Part shown: positions 42,894 to 52,319 of the stretch, piece by piece
How positions within the stretch are numbered: position 1 is the first letter of the stretch
Layout: each line of letters opens with the position of its first letter
DNA from: RAM1 sp041905405
GTDB lineage: Bacteria > Pseudomonadota > Gammaproteobacteria > Burkholderiales > Burkholderiaceae_C
Assembly (NCBI GenBank): GCA_041905405.1
Contig: JAYRLC010000016.1
Location: 15,562-79,561 of the forward strand
DNA length: 64,000 nucleotides
Direction: 5' to 3'
Program-made: the position numbers and the translations under genes
Notes under the pieces: model-generated
What the model was told of the DNA's origin: nothing
The model's database searches: none
Seen by the model: only the letters and a program-made list of their open reading frames with translations

Positions 42894-44987
42894 CTATTCC
42901 AATTCGCCGGCCAGCAGCCGGCGCAGGCCTTCTTCGTCCAGAACCGGAATGCCCAGCTCGTTGGCCTTGTCCAGCTTGCTGCCGGCCTCGGCACCGGCCA
43001 CGACATAGCTGGTTTTTTTGCTGACCGAGCCGGCCACCTTGGCGCCGGCGGCTTCCAGCAGGTCCTTGGCCTCGTCGCGGCCCATCGTGGGCAGCGTGCC
43101 GGTCAGCACCACGGTCTTGCCGGCCAGCGGCTGCGGTGCGCGGGCGGCGGGCTCACCCTCTTCCCAATGAACACCGCAGGCGCGCAACTGCTCGACCACC
43201 TCGCGGTTGTGCGGCTGCGCAAAAAAGGTGTGAATCGCCTCGGCCACGATGGGGCCGACGTCGTTGACCTCCAGCAGTCGTTCCACGGTGGCGTCCATGA
43301 TCGCGTCGAGCTTGCCGAAATGTTTCGCCAGGTCCTTGGCCGTGGCCTCGCCCACATGGCGGATGCCCAGGCCGAACAGGAAACGCGGCAGCGTCGTGGA
43401 TTTGGATTTCTCCAGCGAGTCCAGCACGTTCTGGGCTGACTTGTCGGCCATGCGGTCCAGCGCCACCAGCGCGGCAAAGCCCATGCGGTACAGGTCAGGC
43501 AAGGTCTTGATGATGCCGCTGTCCACCAGCTGGTCCACGAGCTTTTCACCCAGGTTTTCGATGTCCACGGCTCGGCGCTGCGCGTAGTGCAGGATGGCCT
43601 GCTTGCGCTGTGCGCCGCAGAACAGGCCGCCCGAGCAACGGTGGTTGACCTCGCCCTTCTCGCGCACCACCGCGCTGCCGCAGATGGGGCACTGGCGCGG
43701 CATGCGGAAGTTGGGCACGTAGGCCTTGCGCTCCCCGGGCACCACGCCCACCACTTCGGGGATCACGTCGCCCGCGCGGCGCACGATGACCGTATCGCCC
43801 ACGCGCGCGCCCTTGCGGCGCAGCTCGAAGAGGTTGTGCAACGTGGCGTTGGACACGGTCGTGCCGCCCACGAACACCGGCTCCAGCCGCGCCACCGGCG
43901 TGAGCTTGCCCGTGCGGCCCACCTGCACGTCCACGCCCAGCATGCGCGTCATCTGCTCCTGCGCCGGGTATTTGTGGGCAACCGCCCAGCGCGGCTCGCG
44001 CGTGACAAAGCCCAGCTCCTTTTGCAAGGCCAGGCTGTTGACCTTGTAGACCACGCCGTCGATGTCAAACGGCAGCTTGTCGCGCAGTCCGCCCACGGCC
44101 TGATGGAACGCGACAAGTTCATCGGCGCCCCTGGCCAGTTGCGTGCGGTCGGACACCGGAAAACCCCAGGCCCGCAGCGTGAGCAGCGTCTCGTACTGCG
44201 TCATGAATGCCGGACCACCCTCGTCCACCGGCGTGACCTCACCCCAGCCATAGGCAAAGAAGCTCAGCGGCCGCTGGCGCGAGATGGCCGGGTCCAGTTG
44301 GCGCACGGCGCCGGCCGCGGCGTTGCGCGGGTTGACGTAGGTCTTTTCGTTCTTTTCGCCACGGTCGATCTTTTCGCGCTGCTGCTCGTTGAGCCGGTCG
44401 AAGTCGTCGCGGCGCATGTAGACCTCGCCCCGCACCTCGATCACGGGCGGCGCGTCGGCGGGCAGGCGCAGCGGGATCTGCCCAATGCCGCGGATGTTCT
44501 GCGTCACGTCTTCGCCGATCTCGCCGTCACCCCGTGTGGCGGCCTGTACCAGCACCCCGGCTTCATAGCGCAGGTTGATGGCCAGGCCGTCGAACTTGAG
44601 TTCGGCCACGTATTCGACCGGCGGCTGGTCCGGGGCCAGGCCCAGCTCGCGCCGCACGCGCGCGTCGAAGTTCAGCGCCCCGCTGGCTTCGATGTCGGTT
44701 TCGGTGCGGATGGACAGCATGGGCACGCGGTGGCGCACCTTGGCAAAACCGTCCAGCACGCCGCCGCCCACGCGCTGCGTCGGTGAGTCGGGCGTCAGCA
44801 GCTCGGGGCGCGCGGCCTCCAGCGCCTGCAGTTCCCTGAACAGGCGGTCGTACTCGGCGTCCGGGATCTCCGGGTCATCCAGCACGTAGTAGCGGTGGGC
44901 ATGGTGGTGCAGCAGGCGGTGGAGTTCGGCGGCGCGCTGGGCGGCATCGTCAGGCTTCGACGTGGCGAACAGGTCGGACTGAGCCAT
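42894..44987 (-). CDS. ligA: NAD-dependent DNA ligase LigA
   Basis: 697-aa ligase sealing nicks in replication and repair. Domain Ia has HHHAHRYYVLDDPEIPDAEY for NAD binding. The adenylated lysine is in AELKFDGLAINLRYE. An OB fold, a four-cysteine zinc site (CPICGSAV and CSGGLFCGAQ), helix-hairpin-helix repeats and a C-terminal BRCT domain (LAGKTVVLTGTLPTMGRDEA) follow. The ATG at 44987 shares a base with the zipA stop (TGATG). The smc-zipA-ligA order is typical of Burkholderiales. Confidence 0.96.
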   Translation of the reverse strand: MAQSDLFATSKPDDAAQRAAELHRLLHHHAHRYYVLDDPEIPDAEYDRLFRELQALEAARPELLTPDSPTQRVGGGVLDGFAKVRHRVPMLSIRTETDIEASGALNFDARVRRELGLAPDQPPVEYVAELKFDGLAINLRYEAGVLVQAATRGDGEIGEDVTQNIRGIGQIPLRLPADAPPVIEVRGEVYMRRDDFDRLNEQQREKIDRGEKNEKTYVNPRNAAAGAVRQLDPAISRQRPLSFFAYGWGEVTPVDEGGPAFMTQYETLLTLRAWGFPVSDRTQLARGADELVAFHQAVGGLRDKLPFDIDGVVYKVNSLALQKELGFVTREPRWAVAHKYPAQEQMTRMLGVDVQVGRTGKLTPVARLEPVFVGGTTVSNATLHNLFELRRKGARVGDTVIVRRAGDVIPEVVGVVPGERKAYVPNFRMPRQCPICGSAVVREKGEVNHRCSGGLFCGAQRKQAILHYAQRRAVDIENLGEKLVDQLVDSGIIKTLPDLYRMGFAALVALDRMADKSAQNVLDSLEKSKSTTLPRFLFGLGIRHVGEATAKDLAKHFGKLDAIMDATVERLLEVNDVGPIVAEAIHTFFAQPHNREVVEQLRACGVHWEEGEPAARAPQPLAGKTVVLTGTLPTMGRDEAKDLLEAAGAKVAGSVSKKTSYVVAGAEAGSKLDKANELGIPVLDEEGLRRLLAGELE

Positions 44988-46018
44988 CACGAGAACAGCC
45001 GTCTGGCCAGGGGCGAGCCCGCCGACAGGTCCCGCGCATCCAGCGTGTCGTACAACTGCTCCAGGTCGGCGCCGATCACGTCCAGCGCCTCCACGCGGAT
45101 GACCTGGCCGTTGTCGTCGGTGATGGTGCCGTCCATGGACGCGGCCAGCGTGATCGCCGATTCGCGCATGCGCACGAACGGCCGCTCGCTGCGCAGCACC
45201 TGCGGCACGTCCAGGCTCAGGGTCACTTCGCGGATGGCCGACTGCGCCGGGTCGTCGGCCATTGCCGCCTGGGTGTCGAACGCCAGGCCCAGCACCGGCG
45301 GCATGCCCGGCGTGCTGGCCGGCAGCACCATGCGCCCCGGGATCACGCCGGGCACGAAGCCCAGCCGCGCCGCGTTCTGCTGCACGTAGCCGGGGCTCCA
45401 GGCGGCGCTGCGCGCGCGCAGCGTGAAGCTGAGCTGGGCATCGTGGTCGCTGGCGAACTGGTCCAGCTCGCGGGCGCGCGCCACCTCGTGCAGCATGTCG
45501 GGGAATTCGGCCGACCCGTTCAGGGCGTCGGCAAAGGCCTGGGCCTTCATGACGAATTCCGAGTATTCGATCTCGTTGAGCGCGCCCATGCGGTTGGCCA
45601 GTTGCACGCCCGCCTGGAAGCTGCCGTAGCGCTGGCCCGGCAGCGGCGTTTCCCACTGTTGGGTTGCCTCGTTCAGGCCTTCCACCGCGAACGGCTTGCT
45701 GCCGGCGCGGCGCGTGCTGGGCATGGCGGCCAGCGCGGCGTCGCCGGACGCCGGGCCTTCAAGCGCGATGGGCGCCATCACGTCGATCAGCGCGTCCAGG
45801 CCAGGGCGCTTTTCGGGGGTGGCGGGCGGCATCACGGCGTCGTCCAGCGACGGCTCCATGTGGGACGCCGTCGCAACGCCTTCAGCGGCCTCTGGCGCCT
45901 GCGGCGCGGGAACCGCCTGTCGCGGTGCATTGCGACGCGATGCCCAGGTGTTGTAGGCCACGACGGCCGCGAGGACCAGACCGCCCAGCATTGCCAGGCC
46001 CAACGTCAAATTGCTCAT
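44987..46018 (-). CDS. zipA: Cell division protein ZipA-like
   Basis: 343-aa bitopic membrane protein. One N-terminal helix (LTLGLAMLGGLVLAAVVAYN) is followed by a long Pro/Ala-rich linker. A C-terminal domain holds FQAGVQLANRMGALNEIEYS and a segment similar to the FtsZ-binding domain of ZipA. In gamma-proteobacteria ZipA anchors FtsZ to the membrane; beta-proteobacterial versions are divergent. It lies between smc (24 bp) and ligA (overlap). Confidence 0.85.
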   Translation of the reverse strand: MSNLTLGLAMLGGLVLAAVVAYNTWASRRNAPRQAVPAPQAPEAAEGVATASHMEPSLDDAVMPPATPEKRPGLDALIDVMAPIALEGPASGDAALAAMPSTRRAGSKPFAVEGLNEATQQWETPLPGQRYGSFQAGVQLANRMGALNEIEYSEFVMKAQAFADALNGSAEFPDMLHEVARARELDQFASDHDAQLSFTLRARSAAWSPGYVQQNAARLGFVPGVIPGRMVLPASTPGMPPVLGLAFDTQAAMADDPAQSAIREVTLSLDVPQVLRSERPFVRMRESAITLAASMDGTITDDNGQVIRVEALDVIGADLEQLYDTLDARDLSAGSPLARRLFS

Positions 46019-46042
46019 CTCGGCTCGCTCATGCCCGGTTCT

Positions 46043-49000
46043 TTATGCCTCTGCCATGGAAACGGCCGACTCCATGTCCACCGCCACGATGCGCGACACG
46101 CCCTGCTCCTGCATGGTCACGCCGATCAGCTGCTCGGCCATTTCCATGGCGATCTTGTTGTGGCTGATGAACAGGAACTGCGTCTCGCGGCTCATCGCCG
46201 TCACCAGCTTGGCATAACGTTCGGTGTTGGCGTCGTCCAGCGGCGCGTCCACCTCGTCCAGCAGGCAGAACGGCGCGGGGTTGAGCTGGAAGATCGCAAA
46301 CACCAGCGCAATGGCCGTCAGCGCCTTTTCGCCGCCGGACAGCAGGTGGATGGTCTGGTTTTTCTTGCCAGGCGGCTGGGCCATGACCTGCACGCCGGAG
46401 TCCAGAATCTCCTCGCCCGTCATGACCAGCTTGGCCTGGCCGCCGCCGAACAGCTCGGGGAACATGCGGCCGAAGTGTTCGTTGACGGTGTTGAAGGTGC
46501 CGCCCAGCAGTTCGCGGGTTTCGCCGTCGATCTTCTTGATGGCGTCTTCCAGCGTCGTCATGGCCTCGTTCAGGTCTGCCGATTGCGCGTCCAGGAACTG
46601 CTTGCGCTCGCGGGCCGTGGTCAGTTCTTCCAGCGCGGCCAGGTTGACGGCGCCCAGCGCCACCACGTCGCGGTGCAGACGGTCGATCTCGCCCTGCAGG
46701 CCGGACAGCTTGACGTTGCCCTCCTCGATCGACTTCGCCACCGCCTCCAGGTCGGCCTGCGCGTCGGCCAGCAGTTGCGCGTACTGCTCGAAGCCCAGGC
46801 GCGCGGCCTGTTCCTTGAGCTGCATGTCGGTGATGCGCTGGCGCAGCGGGTCCAGTTCACGCTCCAGCTGCAGGCGGCGTTCGTCGCTGGCCCGCAGTTT
46901 GGCGGTCAGGTCGTCGTATTCGCTGCGCTTGGCGCCCAGGGCCTGTTCGCGTTCCAGCTTGACCGACAGCGCGCTCTGCAGGCCAGCCTGCGCCGCGGCG
47001 TCGGTCAGGCGGGCGAGTTCTTCCTGCGCGCGCTGCTCTTCGGTGGCCAGCGACGCGGCCTGCTGCTGCGCGGTTTCGATCGCGCGGCTGAGTTCCCCGC
47101 GGCGCGCTTCCAGGCTGCGCTGGGCGAACTGCGCCTCTTGCGCCTGCCGTTCCAGGCTGCGTTGCTGCTCGCGGCATTCGGCCAGCTTGCGCTCGGATTC
47201 GATCACGCGCTCGTCCAGTTGCGCGTGGCGTTCCTGGCTGTCGGCCAGCTGCATGTCCAGCTCTTCGAACCGGGCTTCGGCCGTGACGCGGCGTTCCTGC
47301 AGCTCGTCCAGTTGCCCGTCAACCTCGCCCAGGTCGGCGGCGATCTGCTCGCTGCGCGCGCGGGTCTGTTCGGCCAGCTGCGTCATGCGCAGGGTTTCGA
47401 CCTGCAGTTCGTGGGCGCGGCTTTGCGTTTCGGCCGCGTCGCGGCGGGCCGTGACCAGGCGTTGCGATGCGTCGGAATACGCGGCTTCGGCCCGTACCAG
47501 GGCCGAGCGGGCTTCTTCGGTGATCAGGGCCTGGGCCTTGAGCTGCTTGTCCAGGTTTTCGATTTCCTGCGCACGGGCCAGCAGGCCGGCCTGCTCGGAA
47601 TCCTGCGCATAGAAGCTGACGCTGTGGGCGCTGACGGCGTGGCCGCTTTGCACGTAGATGACTTCACCGGCGCCCAGCTTGTCGCGCGCGGCCAGGGCGT
47701 CTTCAAAGCTGGCTGCCGTGTAGCAGCCATGCAGCCAGTCGGTCAGCAGGGCCTTCTGGCCCGCGTCGTTCAGGCGAAGCAGGTCGGCCAGGCGGGGCAA
47801 GGCGGCTGCCCCTTCAGGCACGGCAGCTTGCGGCGGGCTGTAGAACGCCAGCTTCGCCGGCGGCGCGTCATGGGCGAACGAGCGCACCATCTCCAGCCGG
47901 CTGACTTCCAGCGAGGCCAGGCGTTCGCGCAGCGCGGCTTCGAGCGCGTTTTCCCAGCCTTGCTCGATGTGGATGCGGCTCCACAGGCCCTGCAACCCGT
48001 CCAGCCCATGTTTGGCCAGCCAGGGCTTGAGCTTGCCGTCGGTGCGGACTTTCTCCTGCAGCGCCTTGAGCGCCTCCATGCGAGCCGACAGGTCGGCCTG
48101 GCGCGCGCCCTGCTGGTTGACATCGTTCTGCCGCGTGCGGCGGTCCTCGTCCAGCACGGGCACCTGGTCCTGCAGTTCGTGCAGGCGGGCATCGGCGACT
48201 TCGGCGGCCTCTTGTGCGGCGGTCAGCTGGGTCTGCAGGTTGACCAGCCGCGCCTCGTCCGGGGCGGCCAGCGCGTTGCGGTCGGCCACGAGCTTTTCGC
48301 GACGCAGGGTGAGCTGGCGGGACTGTTCCTCGATGTTGCGCTGGTCGGCGGCCAGCACCTGGATCTGCTGCTGCACCTGGGCGACGCTGCCGCGCTGCTC
48401 GGTGGACCGGGCCTGCGCCTGGCGCAGTGCGTCTTCCAGGTCGGGCAGGCGCTGCTGCTGTTCCTCGACCTGGGCGGCCAGCACGACCGCTTTTTCCTCG
48501 GCCTCTTCGCCCTGGGCGGCCAGGGTTTCGATCTCGGCTGCCGCGTCGTCCTTGCGGGTGGCCCACTGGGCGACCTGTTCCTTCAGCTGGATCAGGCGCT
48601 GCTCCACGCGCTGGCGGCCTTCGACCACGAAGCGGATTTCGGCCTCGAGCCGGCCGACTTCGGCGCTGGCTTCGTACAGCAGGCCCTGGGCCTGGTTCAC
48701 CTGGTCGCCTGCGGCGTAGTGCGCCTGGCGGATGGTTTCCAGGTCGGCCTCGACGCGGCGCAGGTCGGCCACGCGCGACTCCAGGTCGTTAACGGACTTT
48801 TCGCCTTCGGCCTTGATGCGAGCCTGGTCGGCCTCGCTCTCGCCGCGCTTGAGGAACCACATCTGGTGCTGCTTGAGCGACACGTCGGCCTGCAAGGTGT
48901 TGTAGCGCTGCGCCACCTCGGCCTGCTTTTCGAGCTTGTCCAGGTTGCTGTTCAGCTCGCGCAGGATGTCCTCGACCCGGGTCAGGTTCTCGCGCGTGTC

Positions 49001-49555
49001 GGACAGGCGGTTTTCGGTCTCGCGGCGGCGTTCCTTGTATTTGGACACGCCCGCAGCCTCTTCAAGGAACAGGCGCAGCTCCTCGGGCTTGGATTCGATG
49101 ATCCGGCTGATCGTGCCCTGGCCGATGATGGCGTAGGCCCGTGGCCCCAGGCCCGTGCCCAGGAACACGTCCTGCACGTCGCGCCGGCGCACGGGCTGGT
49201 TGTTGATGTAGTAGCTGCTGGTGCCGTCGCGCGTGAGCACGCGCTTGACCGCGATTTCCGTGAACTGGCTCCACTGGCCGCCGGCGCGGTGATCGGCGTT
49301 GTCAAAGATCAGCTCCACGCTGGAGCGGCTGGCCGGCTTGCGGGTTGTGGTGCCGTTGAAGATCACGTCCTGCATGGACTCGCCGCGCAGCTCGGACGCC
49401 TTGGACTCGCCCAGCACCCAGCGCACCGCGTCCATGATGTTGGACTTGCCGCAGCCGTTGGGACCCACCACGCCCACCAGCTGGCCGGGGAGCATGAAAT
49501 TGGTCGGCTCGGCAAACGACTTGAAGCCGGATAACTTGATTGAATTGAGGCGCAC
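46043..49555 (-). CDS. smc: Chromosome partition protein SMC
   Basis: 1170-aa condensin ATPase that folds and segregates the chromosome. The Walker A is GPNGCGKSNIMDAVRWVLGE near residue 35. Two long coiled coils flank a hinge around 500-650. The C-terminal head has HLLSGGEKALTAIALVFA and CLLDEVDAPLDDANTERYA. The start is a GTG at 49555 giving MRLNSIKLSGFKSFAEPTNF. It heads the smc-zipA-ligA run. A long hairpin lies 21 bp upstream. Confidence 0.96.
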   Translation of the reverse strand: MRLNSIKLSGFKSFAEPTNFMLPGQLVGVVGPNGCGKSNIMDAVRWVLGESKASELRGESMQDVIFNGTTTRKPASRSSVELIFDNADHRAGGQWSQFTEIAVKRVLTRDGTSSYYINNQPVRRRDVQDVFLGTGLGPRAYAIIGQGTISRIIESKPEELRLFLEEAAGVSKYKERRRETENRLSDTRENLTRVEDILRELNSNLDKLEKQAEVAQRYNTLQADVSLKQHQMWFLKRGESEADQARIKAEGEKSVNDLESRVADLRRVEADLETIRQAHYAAGDQVNQAQGLLYEASAEVGRLEAEIRFVVEGRQRVEQRLIQLKEQVAQWATRKDDAAAEIETLAAQGEEAEEKAVVLAAQVEEQQQRLPDLEDALRQAQARSTEQRGSVAQVQQQIQVLAADQRNIEEQSRQLTLRREKLVADRNALAAPDEARLVNLQTQLTAAQEAAEVADARLHELQDQVPVLDEDRRTRQNDVNQQGARQADLSARMEALKALQEKVRTDGKLKPWLAKHGLDGLQGLWSRIHIEQGWENALEAALRERLASLEVSRLEMVRSFAHDAPPAKLAFYSPPQAAVPEGAAALPRLADLLRLNDAGQKALLTDWLHGCYTAASFEDALAARDKLGAGEVIYVQSGHAVSAHSVSFYAQDSEQAGLLARAQEIENLDKQLKAQALITEEARSALVRAEAAYSDASQRLVTARRDAAETQSRAHELQVETLRMTQLAEQTRARSEQIAADLGEVDGQLDELQERRVTAEARFEELDMQLADSQERHAQLDERVIESERKLAECREQQRSLERQAQEAQFAQRSLEARRGELSRAIETAQQQAASLATEEQRAQEELARLTDAAAQAGLQSALSVKLEREQALGAKRSEYDDLTAKLRASDERRLQLERELDPLRQRITDMQLKEQAARLGFEQYAQLLADAQADLEAVAKSIEEGNVKLSGLQGEIDRLHRDVVALGAVNLAALEELTTARERKQFLDAQSADLNEAMTTLEDAIKKIDGETRELLGGTFNTVNEHFGRMFPELFGGGQAKLVMTGEEILDSGVQVMAQPPGKKNQTIHLLSGGEKALTAIALVFAIFQLNPAPFCLLDEVDAPLDDANTERYAKLVTAMSRETQFLFISHNKIAMEMAEQLIGVTMQEQGVSRIVAVDMESAVSMAEA

Positions 49556-49575
49556 GGCGTACCCTGTCTTGCTGA

Positions 49576-49617
49576 GCCCGCATTTGAACCAACTTGTTGA
49601 TTCAAATGGGCTTTTTT
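49576..49617 (+). terminator. Strong intrinsic terminator in plus orientation, antisense to all neighbours
   Basis: Stem of GCCC/GGGC (49576-49579, 49608-49611), a 2-base bulge, ATTTGAA/TTCAAAT (49582-49588, 49601-49607), one mismatch and CAAC/GTTG around a TT loop, followed by T6 (49612-49617). The T run is on the plus-strand side only, but smc and the upstream kinase are both minus-strand. It would stop rightward antisense transcription, or act as a leader hairpin for smc. Confidence 0.7.
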
Positions 49618-49660
49618 GTTCTGGCCGTTCAAGGAACGGCGCAGGCGCAGGCTGCTGATG

Positions 49661-51481
49661 TTAACCGAGCCCACCGCCGCCGGGACAAGCTCGGACCGGT
49701 GCCTCAACGTCCGCCTGAAGATGCCCGAGCGTGAAGTAAAAAGCAGCACCCTCTCCGACCGCCGCCAGCGCCCAGATCCGCCCGCCATGACGCCGGATGA
49801 TCCGCTGGACCGTGGCCAGTCCAACGCCCGTGCCTTCAAACTCGCCGCCCGAATGCAGGCGGCGGAAAACACCAAACAACGAGTTCGCATACCGCATGTC
49901 AAAGCCCGCGCCATTGTCCTTGACGTAGTAGACCTGTTCACCATCGACCTCGTCGCAGCCAACTTCGATGCGGGCCTGGGGCTGCTCGCGCGTGAACTTG
50001 ACCGCGTTGCCCAGCAGGTTCGCCCACACCTGGCCCAGCAGCGCCGGGTGGCCAACCGCGTCGGGCAGCTGCCGAACCTCGATGTGAATCCTGCGGCCCT
50101 CCGTCTGCGGCAGGAGCTCGTCCAGGCAGTCCTGTACCAAGGTACGCATCCTGACCTGGCGGGCCCCTTGCAGGGGCTGGTGGCTGATGCGCGACAGCCG
50201 CAGCAGTTCCTCGATCAGGCGTTCCATGCGGCCCGCGTTGCGCTGCACCGACTCCAGATACCGCAGTCCATCTGGCGGCAGCAGGTGCCCAAATTTCTGT
50301 TCCAGCACGCCGCCAAACCCGCGAATCGCCTGCAGTGGCGCACGCAGGTCATGCGAAATCGTGTATGAAAAAGCCTCAAGTTCCTTGTTGAGCGTTTCAA
50401 GCTCGAGCGTGCGCTCCGACACCCGCCGGTCCAGTTCGGCATGCAGCTGGGTGCTTTCCCAGGCCGCGCCAAGTTGGCCGGCCAGCGCCCGGATCAGGCG
50501 TTCGTCATCGGGGGTAAAACCGCGGTCACCGCTGAGCCGCTCAGCCACGTACATCCATCCATTGGCATCTTCACGCGCGATGATGGCGCAAGCCAGCAGG
50601 TTGCCCACCGGCGGATGCGGTGCCGGCAGCCCGATTTCGTCGCCCGCGCGGGCGGCCACCCACAGGCGCATGTGCTGGCGATCTCCCATGACATGTTGTG
50701 CCGCGGCGCAGCTGGCGATCCCCGAGGCCACGGCGGCCTGGACCGACGCGCTCAACCCTGCTGCCGAGAAATGCCGCAATCGCCCCGTCCGCGCGTCCAC
50801 CATCACAACCCCGACATAGCGCACGTTCAGGATGTCCTGCGCCGCTTCGCAAAACATGTCGGCCAGCAGGACCGGGTTGCGCTCGCGCGGCGCTTCCATG
50901 CCCAGGCGCACCAGCCGCGTCAACTGCTGGCCAAAGCCATGCACATCCTGCAGCGCGTCCAGCACATCGCCCGATTTGCTCTGGCCGGACGCCAGGGCCG
51001 CGGCCCCGCCCATCAGCCGGTCCAGCCGTTCGCTGAAGCTGCGGTACACATGTGTCGTGTCCGGCATGGCGGTTGCGCGCGGCCTGGCAGCGGGTGCCGT
51101 GCCGGCCACCTGCTCGGCGCCCAGCGCCTGCCCCACCACGTGCATCATGTCCGCGGGCTCGCTCGGCTTGGGCAACACCCATTTCACGCCCACACGCTCG
51201 GCAATCTGGCGGGCTTCATGCATGAAATAGGCCGCCGTGTAGAAAATGACCGGCACACCTGCCGTGGCCGGCTGGGTGGAAAGCCTGCGCGCCAGCTCTT
51301 CGCCGTCCATATTGGGCATCAGCAGGTCAGTGATCACCAGATCCGGCGTGGCATAACCCGCCTGGGCCAGCGCTTCATGACCGTCCGATGCCGAATCCAC
51401 CGTGTGGCCGTAGTAGCCGAGCACGGTCGCCAGGTATTCGCGGTTGGTGGACCGGTCGTCCACGATGAGGATGCGGGCCAC
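49661..51481 (-). CDS. Receiver-GAF-histidine kinase
   Basis: 606-aa cytoplasmic kinase: receiver (RILIVDDRSTNREYL, LVITDLLMPNMDG) at 1-120, a GAF-like sensor domain at about 170-330, the H-box FSYTISHDLRAPLQAIRGFG at about 385, and HATPase (NLLGNAVKFT, VKDNGAGFDMRYA, GTGVGLATVQRII). It has no membrane segment and no output domain. The GTG at 51481, one base beyond the upstream stop, begins the receiver and has AAGGATC before it; upstream in-frame sequence is shadow. Likely a phosphorelay with the two genes upstream. The H-box/HATPase resembles bacteriophytochrome-type kinases. Confidence 0.85.
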   Translation of the reverse strand: MARILIVDDRSTNREYLATVLGYYGHTVDSASDGHEALAQAGYATPDLVITDLLMPNMDGEELARRLSTQPATAGVPVIFYTAAYFMHEARQIAERVGVKWVLPKPSEPADMMHVVGQALGAEQVAGTAPAARPRATAMPDTTHVYRSFSERLDRLMGGAAALASGQSKSGDVLDALQDVHGFGQQLTRLVRLGMEAPRERNPVLLADMFCEAAQDILNVRYVGVVMVDARTGRLRHFSAAGLSASVQAAVASGIASCAAAQHVMGDRQHMRLWVAARAGDEIGLPAPHPPVGNLLACAIIAREDANGWMYVAERLSGDRGFTPDDERLIRALAGQLGAAWESTQLHAELDRRVSERTLELETLNKELEAFSYTISHDLRAPLQAIRGFGGVLEQKFGHLLPPDGLRYLESVQRNAGRMERLIEELLRLSRISHQPLQGARQVRMRTLVQDCLDELLPQTEGRRIHIEVRQLPDAVGHPALLGQVWANLLGNAVKFTREQPQARIEVGCDEVDGEQVYYVKDNGAGFDMRYANSLFGVFRRLHSGGEFEGTGVGLATVQRIIRRHGGRIWALAAVGEGAAFYFTLGHLQADVEAPVRACPGGGGLG

Positions 51482-51482
51482 G

Positions 51483-52319
51483 TCAGTGATCCTTGCGGTC
51501 CCGCATGACGGCGCGGATTTCCTGCAGCAGCATCTCGTTGTCGATCGGACGCACGATGACGCGGTCGGCGCCTTCGGGCAGGTTGAGCATCTCGCGGGGA
51601 ACGGTCGCGGTGATGAAGATGAACGGCACCGCCTGAAGCTCCGGGCGCCGTTTGACCTGCTGATAAAAGTCGGTTCCGAACTCGTGCCCCAGATGCACAT
51701 CTGACACGATCAAGTCGGGTACCACCACCCGCAGCTTGTCCAGTGCTTCACGGACATTGCTGGCGGACAGCACACCGATGCCGTGTGGCTCCAGCAGGCT
51801 GCGCATCATGTGCAGGTTTGTGGGCGAATCGTCCAGCACCAGTGCCTGCGTCTGCATGCCGCTGGAGTCTTCAAAGTCTGCATGGAAACCGCCGGACGCG
51901 TTCACTGCCGCTACCGCTGGACTTGCTGGCGTCGCGCGCCCCAGCATGGCAGTGACTTGCTGCACGAAGCTCTGGGGGTCGATGGGCTTGGCTATGTAGC
52001 CGTCAAACCCTGCCGCCAGCACGCGCTCGCGATCACCCACCATGGCAAACGCCGTCACCGCGAGCACAGGCACCGCGCGCATGGCGGGCAGTGCCTTCAG
52101 GCGCCGCAAGACTTCAAACCCGTCGATGCCCGGCAATTGCAGGTCGCAGATCACGATGTCCGGCGCCAATGCCTCGACCTGGGCCACACCGGACTCTCCA
52201 TCCACGGCCGCGTCAACGTCGTATCCGAACCGGGTCAGGATGTACCGCGCCAATTCCATATTGGCGGGGTTGTCCTCGATCACCAGCACCCGGGTGCGGC
52301 GTTGCGCGGGGTCGTTCAT
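51483..52319 (-). CDS. Dual-receiver response regulator (REC-REC)
   Basis: 278-aa protein made of two receiver domains and nothing else. Receiver 1: VLVIEDNPANMELARYIL and ICDLQLPGIDGFEVLRRL, lysine in IAKPID. Receiver 2: ALVLDDSPTNLHMMRSLL and LIVSDVHLGHEFGTDFY, with arginine in place of the usual lysine at IVRPID. The second domain may therefore signal atypically. It overlaps the PAS-kinase stop by four bases and precedes the receiver-kinase by one base, making it a probable phosphate shuttle between them. Confidence 0.88.
   Translation of the reverse strand: MNDPAQRRTRVLVIEDNPANMELARYILTRFGYDVDAAVDGESGVAQVEALAPDIVICDLQLPGIDGFEVLRRLKALPAMRAVPVLAVTAFAMVGDRERVLAAGFDGYIAKPIDPQSFVQQVTAMLGRATPASPAVAAVNASGGFHADFEDSSGMQTQALVLDDSPTNLHMMRSLLEPHGIGVLSASNVREALDKLRVVVPDLIVSDVHLGHEFGTDFYQQVKRRPELQAVPFIFITATVPREMLNLPEGADRVIVRPIDNEMLLQEIRAVMRDRKDH

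Noticed and set aside
45443..49534. A 1363-codon plus-strand ORF opposite smc and ligA/zipA
   Set aside because: It is the antisense shadow of minus-strand genes with GC-rich third positions; composition (His, Gly, Ala, Gln-rich) has no domain pattern, and smc on the other strand is unambiguous.
49576..49617. tRNA or structured RNA gene at the hairpin before smc
   Set aside because: It is a single stem with a T run and no cloverleaf, anticodon arm or CCA-type end.
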